From: Salsipaludibacter sp963812245
Lineage (GTDB): Bacteria > Actinomycetota > Nitriliruptoria > Nitriliruptorales > Nitriliruptoraceae
Assembly (NCBI GenBank): GCA_963812245.1
Contig: CAWEUK010000002.1
Location: forward strand, 1,302,001 to 1,366,000
Direction of reading: 5' to 3'
DNA: 64,000 nucleotides
The translations under genes and the position numbers were made by a program. The notes beneath the pieces were generated by a model. It was not told where the DNA came from. It did no database searches and was given only the letters and a program-made list of their open reading frames with translations. Shown one piece after another: positions 34,702 to 44,368 of the stretch. Numbering within the stretch: the first letter of the stretch is position 1; every line of letters starts with the position of its first letter.

Positions 34702-35277
34702 CTACGCGGGCGGCACGTCCTTGACGACGACCCAGCGGTGTTTCCCGATCTGCCGATCCCGGTCGAAGCCGGCCCGCTCGTAGGTCGAGAGTGCCCCGTT
34801 GAACAGGAACCCGGCTGACACCGTCCCGGCCGGCTCGGGGTAGCCCTCCACCGTCCCCCCACCCAGTTGCGCGATCAACTCGAGTGCCCCAGTGAGCGCG
34901 GCGGTTGCGACTCCCTGTCGACGGTGGCCCTTGCCGACGTAGCAGCAGGCGATTCGCCAGTCCGGCTCGGCGACCCGCCCCTTGTCGTATGCCCGCCGGC
35001 TCTTGATGCGGGGCACCTCTTCAGGCGCCCCGAACTGGCACCACCCGACGCAGTCGTCACCGTCGAAGACCAAGGCTGCGTGTGCCGTGCCGGCACGGAC
35101 ACGGTCGAGCTTTCGTTGGCGGTTGGCCTCCGGAGTGGGGGATGGGCCGTCCTCCTGGGGATGGAAGCCCATGCACCAGCAGCCGCCGAAGATCCCGTTG
35201 TTGGCCTCCACCAAGGCCGCGAATGCCTCCCAGGTCGACTCGTCGAGCGGCCTGATCGTGTACGTGGAGTGCTCCAT
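34702..35277 (-). CDS. GNAT family N-acetyltransferase
   Basis: A 191-residue acetyltransferase: YTIRPLDESTWEAFAALVEANNGIFGGCWCMGFHP at the N-terminus, then CYVGKGHRRQGVATAAL, the acetyl-CoA binding Q/RxxGxA loop, and FLFNGALSTYERAGFDRD in the last strand and helix. The Cys-rich GGCWCMGF segment occurs in a subgroup of small actinobacterial GNATs. ATG 35277 starts the conserved fold. Acceptor substrate unknown. The 279-base gap upstream (35278-35556) contains short GCCAGACGATC duplications and nothing I can name. Confidence 0.8.
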   Translation of the reverse strand: MEHSTYTIRPLDESTWEAFAALVEANNGIFGGCWCMGFHPQEDGPSPTPEANRQRKLDRVRAGTAHAALVFDGDDCVGWCQFGAPEEVPRIKSRRAYDKGRVAEPDWRIACCYVGKGHRRQGVATAALTGALELIAQLGGGTVEGYPEPAGTVSAGFLFNGALSTYERAGFDRDRQIGKHRWVVVKDVPPA

Positions 35278-35556
35278 GACCGTCCTGCTCCCTTCCGCGT
35301 GGCGACCCCAACGCCAGACGATCCTCTCCTTGCGAGGCGATCGCAGCGCCAGACGATCTCCGGCCCGACCCAGCTCTGGTTCCGACTCGCGACATCGTGG
35401 CACATGCGGCGCGAACCGTCAGGCGAAGTCCCGGCAGACTCGACGGTCACCGCTGATGGGACCGGGTTGTCGCGCGGGCGAAGTGAGTGCCGGATGTACG
35501 GTGATGTCGCCGGCACATCTGGGTGTTCGGCAACTGCAGGACGATTTCGGGGCGAC

Positions 35557-36231
35557 ATGGACACCATCGAGGATGCCACCACGCACGACGAGGCGACGAT
35601 TCGCGCCGGCCGTCCGTCGTTGCGCGGCCGCCTGCACCTGGCCGGCGCGATCGCGATCGTGCTGAGTGCACCGTTGCTGCTGCCGGCCGCGACCAGTCCG
35701 GGACGCCGCTGGGCCGCCGCCGTGTTCCTGCTGTCGGCCTTCGTCATGCTGGGCACCAGTGCGGCCTACCACGTCGTGAACTGGGGACCGCGGATGCTCG
35801 GGCCGATGCGCCGTGCTGACCACTCGGCCATCTTCGTGGGGATCGCCGGCACCTACACGCCGTTCCTGGTCGTGGCCCTGGACGGATCGTTTCGCACGTG
35901 GATGCTGGTAGGCGTGTGGGTCGGCGCGGCCATCGGCATCGCGGTCAACAACATCTTCCACCACGCGCCGTCGTGGGTGCGAACCGTGCCCTACCTGGTG
36001 CTGGGGTGGGTGGCAGTGATCCTTGTCCCGGCGCTGTGGCAACTGTCACCCACGGTGTTGTGGTTGGTCGTGGGCGGGGGGCTGGCCTACACGGTTGGTG
36101 CCGTGATCTATGCCCGTCGTCGGCCCGACCCGTGGCCGGCCACGTTCGGCTATCACGAGTTGTTCCACGCCCTGACGCTGGTTGCGATCGCCCTGCACTG
36201 GGTGGGCGTCCGCATCGCCATCGCCCTGTAG
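35557..36231 (+). CDS. Hemolysin III / PAQR family membrane protein
   Basis: A 224-residue protein with seven helices. Family motifs include GTSAAYHVVNW in helix 2-3, RRADHSAIFVGIAGTYTPFLVVAL and the C-terminal FGYHELFHALTLVAIALHWVG; the spaced His residues and Asp/Ser form the PAQR metal site. The name derives from a Bacillus haemolysin; the cellular role of most members is unknown. ATG 35557 starts the product with a short acidic cytoplasmic segment. Confidence 0.9.
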   Translation: MDTIEDATTHDEATIRAGRPSLRGRLHLAGAIAIVLSAPLLLPAATSPGRRWAAAVFLLSAFVMLGTSAAYHVVNWGPRMLGPMRRADHSAIFVGIAGTYTPFLVVALDGSFRTWMLVGVWVGAAIGIAVNNIFHHAPSWVRTVPYLVLGWVAVILVPALWQLSPTVLWLVVGGGLAYTVGAVIYARRRPDPWPATFGYHELFHALTLVAIALHWVGVRIAIAL

Positions 36232-36353
36232 GGAGCGGTCGCCGGCTGGCATCGATGGCACCGTAGGTTGTCGTCAGGGGCCTGCAGCGATCCCGCAGTG
36301 GTCACAATTGGGGAACAACACCTCGTCAGTGACCGCTTTGCCCATGGGTGGTG

Positions 36354-36371
36354 GCCCCACTTTGGTGGGGC
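36354..36371. terminator. Bidirectional hairpin between hemolysin III and HNH genes
   Basis: GCCCCAC-TTTG-GTGGGGC: a perfect 7-bp stem between two convergent genes, 9 bases beyond the HNH stop. It probably ends transcription from both sides. Confidence 0.55.
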
Positions 36372-36380
36372 GCGATCGGG

Positions 36381-37955
36381 TCAGGGTGTTCGTCGCCGAG
36401 TCGCTGACGGGGGCCGTGGGTGCCGTGCCGCCTCCAGCCCCGGAAGTTCCGGGTCTGGTGCCGTCGTTGGCGTGTCGGCTTCGTGGGTGCCAGGGGACTC
36501 GTCGTTGGCGACGTCGTGGTCATATCGCTGCGGCAGAAGGTCGATGAACTGGCGCCCGTCGGGGGCAGTCCAGGTGACCTCGCCGTCCTGGGGGTGGAGT
36601 CTCACGGTCCACCCATGATCATGGACGAGTCGGTGGCAGTGGTGGCACAGCGCGACCCCGTTGTGGACGGCGGTCACCCCGTGGTTGCGCCACCACTGGA
36701 TGTGGTGGACGGACGTCCAGGCGATCGGGCGAGTGCAGTTGGGGCCGCGGCAGCTTCGGTCGCGCGCGTTGATGGCGCGGCGTTGAGGTTCGGGCCAGGA
36801 CCGGCTCGCCCGGCCGATGTCCATCGGCATCGAGGCGCCGTCCAGCACGACTCGAGAGACCGCGGCGTCGCAGAGCAGCCGCCGCAGCGCCTGGGGCGAC
36901 AGGATCCCACCCCAGTCCAGTTCGCCGGGGGCGAAGTCCGCCCACACGGCGTCATCGGGGGTGACGGCAGCGTCGGGTGCATCGGGCTCGGTGGCGTGCG
37001 GGCTGGTGAGGTCGGCCCGAAGGAGGTCGGCGTCCACGATGGCGGTCAGGTGCGGGCGGGCGATGCCGCCGGTGCCGGCGGCCAGGTCGTGGTCAAGGAC
37101 AGTCCGCGTCATGTCTGCGAGCGCGTCGGCCAGCCGCTGCGGGTGAGACCGGTGCAGCTCGGTTGGAGTTCCCAGCGCGTCGGCGCGCTCGAATGCGTCG
37201 AAGGCGGTGGCGACCAAGGAGCCGATCTCGTCTGGCAGGCGGGCATGCAGGTCCCACATGCCGTCCCGGTCGTTGCGGTGCAGCGAGGCGCGTCGACGGG
37301 CGTGCTGTCGTCGTTCGTCGGCCAACAGCGCAGCGCCGTCGGCGTCCTGTTGGCGTTGGCGGATGGCGGTGCGCAGGCCCTCGGGCGTGGAGGTGCGGGC
37401 GGCATCCAGGAGTTGGTCCTCGACCTGGTCGGGTGTGCCCAGTCGGCCGTCGCGGGCGGCCTGGGTCATCGCGTCGGCCGATTCCAGCGGGATGTCGCCA
37501 CGAGCGAGCGCGTCGGCGGTGCCAGGCATGTCGTCGAGATTGGCGCCCAGGCGAACGAGTCTGCTGGCGTCGCGGCCGCCCTTGCCGGTGGCGGACTTGA
37601 TCCATTCCGTGGTCGATGACGCACCATCTGCCTCGGTGAGGCCGGTGCGGTGGGCGGCCCGGCTGGCGCGGGCGAGTGCGGCCGCGGTCAGGCCATCGAG
37701 TCGTCGAAGCACCGCGACGTGTGCACGCAGTTGGTCGACGCCAAGCCCTTCCAGCGCGTCGGCGGGCTCCAGCAGGCGGCCCAGCGACGCCACGTGGACG
37801 GCCACCTGGTCTGCGATCGAGCCGGCGCAGTCGACCCGCTGGGCCTCGACCGGACCGGCACCACCCAGCCCAGCCACGAACGAGCCACGGTTCTCGCGGG
37901 CCAGCACGGGCCACCAATCGAGCCCATCGGCTGCTGGCGCGTCGATCACGGTCAC
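36381..37955 (-). CDS. DUF222 / HNH endonuclease domain protein
   Basis: A 524-residue member of the actinobacterial 13E12-type repeat family: N-terminal DUF222 with long helices (LRAHVAVLRRLDGLTAAALARA, PDQVEDQLLDAARTSTPEGLR) and a C-terminal HNH nuclease with CRGPNCTRPIAWTSVHHIQWWRNHGVTAVHNGVALCHHCHRLVHDHGW (quoted here in parts: CRGPNC, HHIQWWRNHG, LCHHCHRLVH). The paired CxxxxC and CHHC residues bind a structural zinc. Such genes are multi-copy in many actinobacteria and may be selfish or mobile, but no repeats or transposase flank this one. GTG 37955 is chosen because GAGGA lies 9 bases upstream; GTG 37964 is possible. Confidence 0.85.
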   Translation of the reverse strand: MTVIDAPAADGLDWWPVLARENRGSFVAGLGGAGPVEAQRVDCAGSIADQVAVHVASLGRLLEPADALEGLGVDQLRAHVAVLRRLDGLTAAALARASRAAHRTGLTEADGASSTTEWIKSATGKGGRDASRLVRLGANLDDMPGTADALARGDIPLESADAMTQAARDGRLGTPDQVEDQLLDAARTSTPEGLRTAIRQRQQDADGAALLADERRQHARRRASLHRNDRDGMWDLHARLPDEIGSLVATAFDAFERADALGTPTELHRSHPQRLADALADMTRTVLDHDLAAGTGGIARPHLTAIVDADLLRADLTSPHATEPDAPDAAVTPDDAVWADFAPGELDWGGILSPQALRRLLCDAAVSRVVLDGASMPMDIGRASRSWPEPQRRAINARDRSCRGPNCTRPIAWTSVHHIQWWRNHGVTAVHNGVALCHHCHRLVHDHGWTVRLHPQDGEVTWTAPDGRQFIDLLPQRYDHDVANDESPGTHEADTPTTAPDPELPGLEAARHPRPPSATRRRTP

Positions 37956-38211
37956 GGCGGACACTCCTCACACTTTCCGATGGGTGGTGCTGGTGCACAC
38001 AGTAGCAGAACATGTGTTCGAGTGCAACATCATTCCTGGATGACTGTGGAGTCATGCCGATGTTTGGATGTGTGGCATCGCGCGGGTGCACCAGATTGGG
38101 AGTTCATCAATGGCACGCACCAAGGACGGAACCGGACGGCAAGGCAGTGACTGGCGATCCTGTGCATCCTGACGGGTGAACTGGCGGTGAAGCTCGCAGC
38201 GCGGCTCGGCG

Positions 38212-38440
38212 GGCAGCGCGCGTGGCGACGGCGCGGGTGGTGACGGCGCGGGTGGTGACGTCGCGGGTGGTGACGGCGCGGCTCGGCGGGCAGCGCGCGT
38301 GGTGACGGCGCGGGTGGTGATGGCGCGGGTGGTGACGGCGCGGGTGGCGACGGCGCGCGTGGCGAGGGCGCGGGTGGCGACGGCGCGTCTCGGCGGGCAG
38401 CGCGCGTGGTGGCGGCGCGGGTTGGGGGCCAGCGGGGTTC
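38212..38440. repeat. 15-bp GC-rich tandem repeat with higher-order unit
   Basis: GACGGCGCGGGTGGT-like units repeat through this stretch, and a longer block CTCGGCGGGCAGCGCGCGTGG recurs near 38203, 38282 and 38391. It occupies most of the 562-base gap (37956-38517) between the HNH and molybdoenzyme genes. Because 15 is a multiple of three, all minus frames stay open and give Pro/Ala/Arg-rich translations that I do not regard as genes. The remaining gap near 37980-38200 is AT-richer and holds nothing recognised. Confidence 0.75.
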
Positions 38441-38517
38441 GGTGACAGCGCGGTTGGGTGGCAGCGGGGTTGGGTGGCCCGCGGTTCGGTGGTGGCACCC
38501 ACGACGAACGGCTTGGC

Positions 38518-40852
38518 TCACCGTCGTGGGCGGCGCAGTCGGATCGGGACGTGCTTGGACACCGGGGTGTTGGACTCCAGCGCCACTGCGGCCAGGTCGA
38601 CCAGCACGTTCGCCTCGGGGAAGTAGGTCGCGCAGTTGCCGCGCGGGATCTCGTGCACCAGGCACACGAACGTCTCGGCGATGCGGCGACCGTCGGCACT
38701 GACGAGGTCGACGACGTCGCCCTCGGCCAGCCCGCGTGCGGCCAGGTCCTCGGCCGCCACCAGGATGACGCGTCGTTCGCCGTGGATGCCGCGGTAGCGG
38801 TCGTCGTGGTCATAGATCGTGGTGTTGAACTGGTCGTGGCTGCGCACGGTCATCATGACCAGCACGTCGTCGTCGAGGGCCAAGGTCGGCACCGGTGCAC
38901 CGGTCAGGCGGGCGCGCCCACCGGGCAGGACGGAGAAGTCGCCGTGGCGGGCGGGATTGGGCAATTCCAGTCCCTCCTGGGCACGTACCCGCACGTTGTA
39001 GTCGTCGAAGCCCGGGATGCTGGCCTCGATCAGGTCACGGATGCGATCGTGGTCGGCCACCAGCCACGCCCAGTCCACGGGGGTGGTCGGGCCCAGGACC
39101 GCGGTGGCCAGACCGGCCACGATCGCAGGTTCCGAGCGCATCGACGTCGACAGCGGCGGCAGCGTGCCGCGCGAGGTCGTGACGATCCCCATCGAGTTCT
39201 CGCAGGTGACGAACTGCTCGCCCGTGGCCTGGACGTCGACGTCGGTGCGGGCCAGGCAGGGCAACAGCAGCGAGGTCTCGCCGGTCACGAGGTGGCCGCG
39301 GTTGAGCTTGGTGGCCACGTGCACGGTCAGCCGGGTGCTGGCGAGGGCGGCCGCGGTCGCCAGGGTGTCGGGCGCCGCGGACAGGAAGTTGCCACCCATG
39401 CACACCAGCGCCTGGACGGACCCCGACGCCATCGCATTGATGGTCTCGACGACATCCAGCCCCGGATCGTGAGGTGGGTCGAAGTGGTCGCCGACCCCTG
39501 CGACCAACCCATCGAGGAAGGCTGGGCTGGGCTTGTCCCAGATGCCGACCGTGCGATCGCCCTGGACATTGGAATGGCCGCGCACCGGGCACAGGCCCGC
39601 ACCCGGCTTGCCGATGGCACCACGCAACAACGCCAGGTTGACGATCTGGCGAATGGTGTCGACGGCGTGGACGTGCTGGGTCAGGCCCATGGCCCAACAG
39701 AAGATGATGCGGTCGGTCCCGACCAGCAGGTCGACCAGCGCCTCGACCTCGCTGCGCGCGACCCCCGACTCGCGTTCGAGGTGGGCCCAGTCGGCCTCGT
39801 CCAGCATCTCGACGAGGTCGTCGTAGCCAGTCGTCGCGCGGTCGACGAAGTCGTGGTCGATCGCCTCCAGGCCGGCGACGGTCCCGCTCCACCAGCACCT
39901 TCTGCACGGCCGTCAGCAGCGCCAGGTCGCCGCCGATGCGCACGTCCAGGAACAGTGACGCCAGCGACGTGCCGGTCACGGCCTGGCGCAGGCGACGGAC
40001 GTCCTTGAAGTCCTGCGGGTTGCGGACCGCCTGCAGCCCGGTCTCGCGCAGCGGATTGACCGACACGACCGTGGTGCCGGCTTCGACGGCATGCTGCAGG
40101 GCGGTCAGCATGCGGGGATGGTTGGTCCCGGGATTCTGCCCCAGGATCACGATGACGTCCGCGTCGTCGAAGTCCTCGAGCAGCACCGTGCCCTTGCCGA
40201 TGCCGATCGTCGAGGCCATCGCGACCCCGGAGGACTCGTGGCACATGTTCGAGCAGTCGGGGAGGTTGTTGGTGCCGTAGGCACGGACGAACAACTGGTA
40301 GAGGAAGGCGGCCTCGTTCGAGGTGCGCCCGGAGGTGTAGAAGGCGGCCGCATCCGGTGACGGCAGGTCGGTGAGGACGTCGGCCGTGACCGCGAAGGCC
40401 TCGTCCCAGGAGATCGGGCGGTAGCGGTCGTCGCCGGGGCGCTTGATGGCGGGGGCGGTCAGTCGGCCAGCAGCGTTGAGGTCGCGGTCGCGCCAGGTCG
40501 CCAGTTCGTCCAGCGAGTGCTGGGCGAGGTGGTCGGGGGTCAGGGCTGTTCGGTCACCCGCATCCGCCACCGCCTTGGCGCCGTTCTCGCAGAACTCGGC
40601 GAACGAGCGCTCACCGCGTGGGTCGGGCCAAGCGCAGGACGGGCAGTCGATGCCGCCGTGTTGGTTGAGGTCGCGCAGCAGCGGCAGCCCGCGTGCCATC
40701 CCGGTGTGCTGGACCACCTGGCGGGCGGTCTCCATGACCGCGCCGACGCCCGCAGCAGTGGTGTGGGGCGGCCCATGTTCCAGGTCACCGGTCAGTGTCA
40801 CCGGCCCGAGTGCCAGCCGGGCCAGGCGCTCGTCCAGCGGGGGCCGTGCCAT
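38518..40852 (-). CDS. FdhF/YdeP-family molybdopterin oxidoreductase (frameshifted)
   Basis: About 777 residues once a surplus C at 39886 is ignored; the join reads VLVE-GTVAGLEAIDHDF. The N-terminal segment GGIDCPSCAWPDPRGERSFAEFCENGAKA is characteristic of the YdeP subfamily, which carries a reduced Cys set compared with true formate dehydrogenases. SGRTSNEAAFLYQLFVRAYGTNNLPDCSNMCHESS marks the cofactor region, and the C-terminal domain has VRSHDQFNTTIYDHDDRYRGI (here in pieces). Substrate unknown; YdeP is linked to acid resistance. ATG 40852 has AAGGAGG 5 bases upstream. FdhD, which sulphurates the cofactor, is encoded 2.6 kb away. Confidence 0.82.
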
Positions 40853-41072
40853 GCATGCCTCCTTCACCCGGCGTGGGTGGTGCTGGCAGCCATCCTAGGA
40901 CCGATGACACCCCAGCCACGCGTCCCACCCTGCGTGACTGTTGATCGCGCCGCCGTCCGTCGCACCCATGCGCGGCTGCGTGATCACGGATTCCCGATCG
41001 GATCGACCAGTAGCGTGCCAGTGTGCCAGCGTGGCGGCGATGCGACGAGATCACGGCCCGGAGGAGCGTGGA

Positions 41073-41942
41073 GTGCCCACTGCAGACACCGGCTTCTGCG
41101 AGGTTGCCGACCGCGTGTGGGTCGCCCGCCATGCGTGGTTCGACCTCAACATCACCCTGGTCGAGGGAACTCGCGGCCTGGTGGTCGTGGACACCCACGC
41201 CTCGGGCGCGGCCGCCCGGACGGTCCTCGACGATCTCGCGCGGGTGCGCCCCACCGGCCGCATCGTGGCGGTGGTCAACACCCACGAGCACTTCGACCAC
41301 ACCTTCGGCAACGCCACCTTCCGTGCCGCGCTCGGCAACGTCCCGATCCATGCCCACGAGGTGGCTGCCGCCAACACACGCAGCGCCGGCACCCGCATCA
41401 AGGCCGCCTACGCGGCCGACCCGGATGATCCCCACGCCGACGAGGTGCTGGCAACCGACATCCTGCCGGCGACGACCACCTTCACGGCCAGTGCGACACT
41501 GGACCTGGGAGACCGGTCCGTGCGACTGATCCACCTCGGCCGAGGCCACACCGCCGGCGACCTCTTCGCCCACGTGCCCGACGCGCACGTGCTGGTGGCC
41601 GGCGACCTCGTGGAGGAGTCGGCGCCGCCCGTCTCGGGGCCCGACTCCTACCCCTTGGACTGGGCTGCCACCCTGGGCCACGCTCGCGACCTCCTGGATG
41701 CCGGCAGCGTCGTCGTGCCGGGGCATGGTGCCGTCGTCGACCGGACCTTCGTCGATGCCCAACGACGTGATCTCGGGCAGGTCGCGGACACGATTCGCGC
41801 GCTGGTGGCTGACGACGTCGGCCTCGACGACGCACTCGGCCACGCCGACTGGCCGTGGCCGCGTGCGCACCTGGCCGACGCCGTCCGACGCGGCTACTGG
41901 CAACTGGGGCACTCGGCCGACACGGACGAGCACGGGGGGTGA
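41073..41942 (+). CDS. MBL-fold metallohydrolase
   Basis: A 289-residue metallo-beta-lactamase-fold hydrolase. The dinuclear site is visible as THEHFDH (His71, His73, Asp75, His76), the later ligands in GRGHTAGDLFAH and VAGDLVEE, and VPGHG near the C-terminus. It resembles the group that includes glyoxalase II-like and quinoprotein-relay hydrolases, with no specific substrate evident. GTG 41073 is selected because GGAGGAG (41060-41066) lies 6 bases upstream. It is divergent from the molybdoenzyme gene and convergent with ccdA. Confidence 0.85.
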   Translation: MPTADTGFCEVADRVWVARHAWFDLNITLVEGTRGLVVVDTHASGAAARTVLDDLARVRPTGRIVAVVNTHEHFDHTFGNATFRAALGNVPIHAHEVAAANTRSAGTRIKAAYAADPDDPHADEVLATDILPATTTFTASATLDLGDRSVRLIHLGRGHTAGDLFAHVPDAHVLVAGDLVEESAPPVSGPDSYPLDWAATLGHARDLLDAGSVVVPGHGAVVDRTFVDAQRRDLGQVADTIRALVADDVGLDDALGHADWPWPRAHLADAVRRGYWQLGHSADTDEHGG

Positions 41943-42034
41943 GCCCGGTCCGGCCCGAGCCGTTGTGGCCGAGCCGTGGCGACCGGGACGGCCAGCGCGT
42001 CGCCGCCGCCTGCGTGCAGGGCAGCGACCCGATG

Positions 42035-42695
42035 TCAGCCCGTGCTGTACTCGGCCACCAACCCGAAGATCGCCACGCCGATCAGCAGCACCCCGGACAC
42101 TCGCGTGACGGCGGTGTGGTTGCGGGTCATCCAGCGGGTGAAGGCCTGTTGGCGCACACCTGCCAGCAGGGGCAACAGGACGAGCGGCCAGCCGAAGCCC
42201 AACCCGAAGAACAGGAAGTAGACGATGCCGTCGACCAGGGCGCCGGATCCCGACACGCTGCCCAGCAGGAACGCCGACAGGATCACGGGTCCGGTGCAGG
42301 GCAGGGTCATGGGGCCAAGTGCCAGGCCATAGAGGAAGGCGCTGCCCACGGGCGACGAGACCACCGGCGCCTGCCCGGTTCCCGAGCCGTTCGAGCGGGT
42401 TGCGGTCGACCAGCATCAGCAGGCCGAGCACGATCACGGCGCCGTAGGCGACCGGCAGGATCCACGGCACGACGTCGGCGAAGACGCTGTTGACGCCGTA
42501 GAGGATGGCCGCGACCGCGGTCATGGCGGTCAGGACCCCGGCCAGGACCCAGACACCCATCCACCGCATGGAGCGGCTGTCGGAATCGGACTTGGCAGCC
42601 AGCAGGGCGAACAGCCCCGGGTACAGCGGCAACAGGCAGACGTTGCCAAGGATCGCCGCATTGCCCAGGGCGAAGGCCTGGAGGTACTCGCTCAC
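42035..42695 (-). CDS. ccdA: CcdA/DsbD-type thiol-disulphide transporter (frameshifted)
   Basis: About 219 residues after removal of a surplus C near 42386, giving DRNPLERSGTGQAPVVSSPVGSAF across the join. Six or so helices carry two half-repeats, with NVCLLPLYPGLFALLA and GPMTLPCTGPVILSAFLLG, each holding one of the paired transmembrane cysteines (LPLYPG usually follows C-P in this family; here Cys precedes LLP). CcdA passes electrons from thioredoxin to extracytoplasmic partners. GTG 42695 overlaps the stop of the TlpA-like gene by four bases, so the pair is a coupled redox module. Confidence 0.82.
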
Positions 42696-43372
42696 AGTTG
42701 CGCGAGGATCTCGTCCACGGATTCGAACCCGGTGACGAGTTCGCCCACGGAGCCGTCGGCTGCGACGGTGAACTTGGGGGTCGAGGGCGGCACCAGCACG
42801 GCGTTGCCGAACTCGGCCTCCAGCGTGGCCAGGTCCTCGGCAGCAAGGACCCCGAACATCACGTTGGAGAAGCCGTTCTCGGCGGCGTAGCCCTCGAGTT
42901 CACCCGGATCGAGGTTGGTCTCGACCGACAGTGCCAGGAACACGGCATCGTCGCCGGCCTGGGCCGCAGCCTCGTTGGTGTCGCCCAGTTGCGAGCGACA
43001 GTTGCCACACCAGGTCGCGAAGGTCTCGACGAACACCGGGGTCCCGGCAAAGTCGGCCGGCGAAATCGTGGAGCCGTCGGCCGTCGTGGCCGTGATCGCG
43101 ACGACGCCGGCGGCTGCTGCCGCGTCGCCGTCGTCACCGGTGGCGTCGGTGGCGTCCTCGGTCATGTCCTCGGCGTGGTCGCTCATGTCCTCGGAATGGT
43201 CACCCATGTCGTCGCTGGCCATGTCGTCGGCCTCGGACTCCATCTGGCCTGCAGGCGACTCGGACGTGGTCGTGGCGGCGTCGTCGTCACCACCACAGGC
43301 GGCGAAGAGGAGGGCGGCGACGGCGAGACCGGCCATGCGGCTGGCGCGGCGGTGGCGACGAACTGGGGCCAT
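42692..43372 (-). CDS. TlpA/ResA-like thioredoxin lipoprotein with Met/His/Asp-rich linker
   Basis: A 226-residue extracytoplasmic thiol-disulphide protein. A lipobox LLFAAC with Cys26 anchors it to the membrane. Residues about 40-70 form an acidic linker with repeated DDM, EDM and DH groups, which could bind copper or other metals. The thioredoxin domain follows, with the redox centre FATWCGNCRSQLGD and cis-Pro in VPPSTPKFTV. Its reductant is presumably the overlapping CcdA. Together with SURF1 upstream it suggests a role in cytochrome oxidase or cytochrome c maturation. Confidence 0.87.
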   Translation of the reverse strand: MAPVRRHRRASRMAGLAVAALLFAACGGDDDAATTTSESPAGQMESEADDMASDDMGDHSEDMSDHAEDMTEDATDATGDDGDAAAAAGVVAITATTADGSTISPADFAGTPVFVETFATWCGNCRSQLGDTNEAAAQAGDDAVFLALSVETNLDPGELEGYAAENGFSNVMFGVLAAEDLATLEAEFGNAVLVPPSTPKFTVAADGSVGELVTGFESVDEILAQL

Positions 43373-43480
43373 TGAGGTGGTCCTTGTCCAGGGGTGCAGG
43401 CGGAGGATGAACGGGGTCGACCGTCGGTCGACAGGCTGGTCGATGCAACCCCCGGACCCGGGTGGGCATTCCCTGCATCT

Positions 43481-44368
43481 TCAGGGGCTCGCCGCGGCAT
43501 CAGCGGTGTCGTCCGACGGGCTGGTCACCCGATGGGGGTGGGTCAGGACCCGGGGAGTCGGGCCGACGGCGAAGGCGACCAGGGTGATGCCGAACCGGTG
43601 CGCGACGTCGATCGCGAGTGACGACGCCGCCCCGTTGGCGACCACGACCTCCAGCCCGGCGGCGGCGGCCTTCGCCAGCAGCTCGTAGCTCGCGCGGCCC
43701 GACAGGACCGCGACACTGCCGGTCAGGGGGTCGGCGTCCAGCACCGCGGCGCCCACCACCTTGTCCATGGCGTTGTGGCGTCCGACGTCCTCGCGCACCA
43801 GCGTGACGTCACCCGCCGGGGTGGCGATGCCGACCGCATGGAGGCCGCCGGTCCGGTCGAACATCGGTTGCCGGGCGCGCAGCCGGTCGGGCAGCACCGT
43901 CACGACGCTGGCATCGAGCCGGACGTCGTCGGCCACGACGGCCACGCCGGTGTCGGCCAGGGCGTCGAGGCTGCGGCGGCCACAGACCCCACAGGCGCTG
44001 GTCACCAGGCCATGACGATCCAGCGCCGACGTGTCGGGCAGGGTGGCCGCTGCCAGTGTCACCTGGATCGCGTTGCCGCGGGCATCGTCATCGGCATCCA
44101 GCGTGCACGGGGCGACGTCGACCACGTCACGGCGACCCGTGATGACGCCCTCGGCGAACAGCCACCCGATCGCCAGTTCGGCGTCGTGACCCGGGGTGCG
44201 CATCGTCACCGCGAGGTCCGACGTGGCGCCCGCGAGCGTGGCAAGGCGGATCGTCAGCGGTTCCTCGACCGCCACCTCATCGGTTCCCGCCACACCTGCG
44301 AGGCTGGTCGCCGCGACCGTGCGCACCCCCGGGTGCGCCGCGGCTCCTGCCTGCATCCCGGGGGTCAT
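43481..44368 (-). CDS. fdhD: Formate dehydrogenase accessory sulfurtransferase FdhD
   Basis: FdhD moves sulphur from a cysteine desulphurase to the molybdenum cofactor of formate-dehydrogenase-like enzymes. The 295-residue product shows VAVEEPLTIRL, MRTPGHDAELAIGWLFAEGVI, the sulphur-carrying loop SACGVCGRRSL, LVREDVGRHNAMDKVVG and SGRASYELLAKAAAAGLEVVVANGAAS (in parts). The start overlaps the SURF1 stop (ATGA). The partner is probably the YdeP-like molybdoenzyme at 38518-40852. Confidence 0.93.
   Translation of the reverse strand: MTPGMQAGAAAHPGVRTVAATSLAGVAGTDEVAVEEPLTIRLATLAGATSDLAVTMRTPGHDAELAIGWLFAEGVITGRRDVVDVAPCTLDADDDARGNAIQVTLAAATLPDTSALDRHGLVTSACGVCGRRSLDALADTGVAVVADDVRLDASVVTVLPDRLRARQPMFDRTGGLHAVGIATPAGDVTLVREDVGRHNAMDKVVGAAVLDADPLTGSVAVLSGRASYELLAKAAAAGLEVVVANGAASSLAIDVAHRFGITLVAFAVGPTPRVLTHPHRVTSPSDDTADAAASP

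Noticed and set aside
36381..37955. Mobile element or homing endonuclease insertion around the HNH gene
   Set aside because: No terminal repeats, target duplication or transposase; DUF222/HNH genes are ordinary in actinobacterial chromosomes.
38030..38665. Pro/Ala/Ser-rich protein encoded by the 15-bp repeat region on the minus strand
   Set aside because: All frames are open because the unit is a multiple of three; it overlaps the molybdoenzyme gene end and has no ribosome site.
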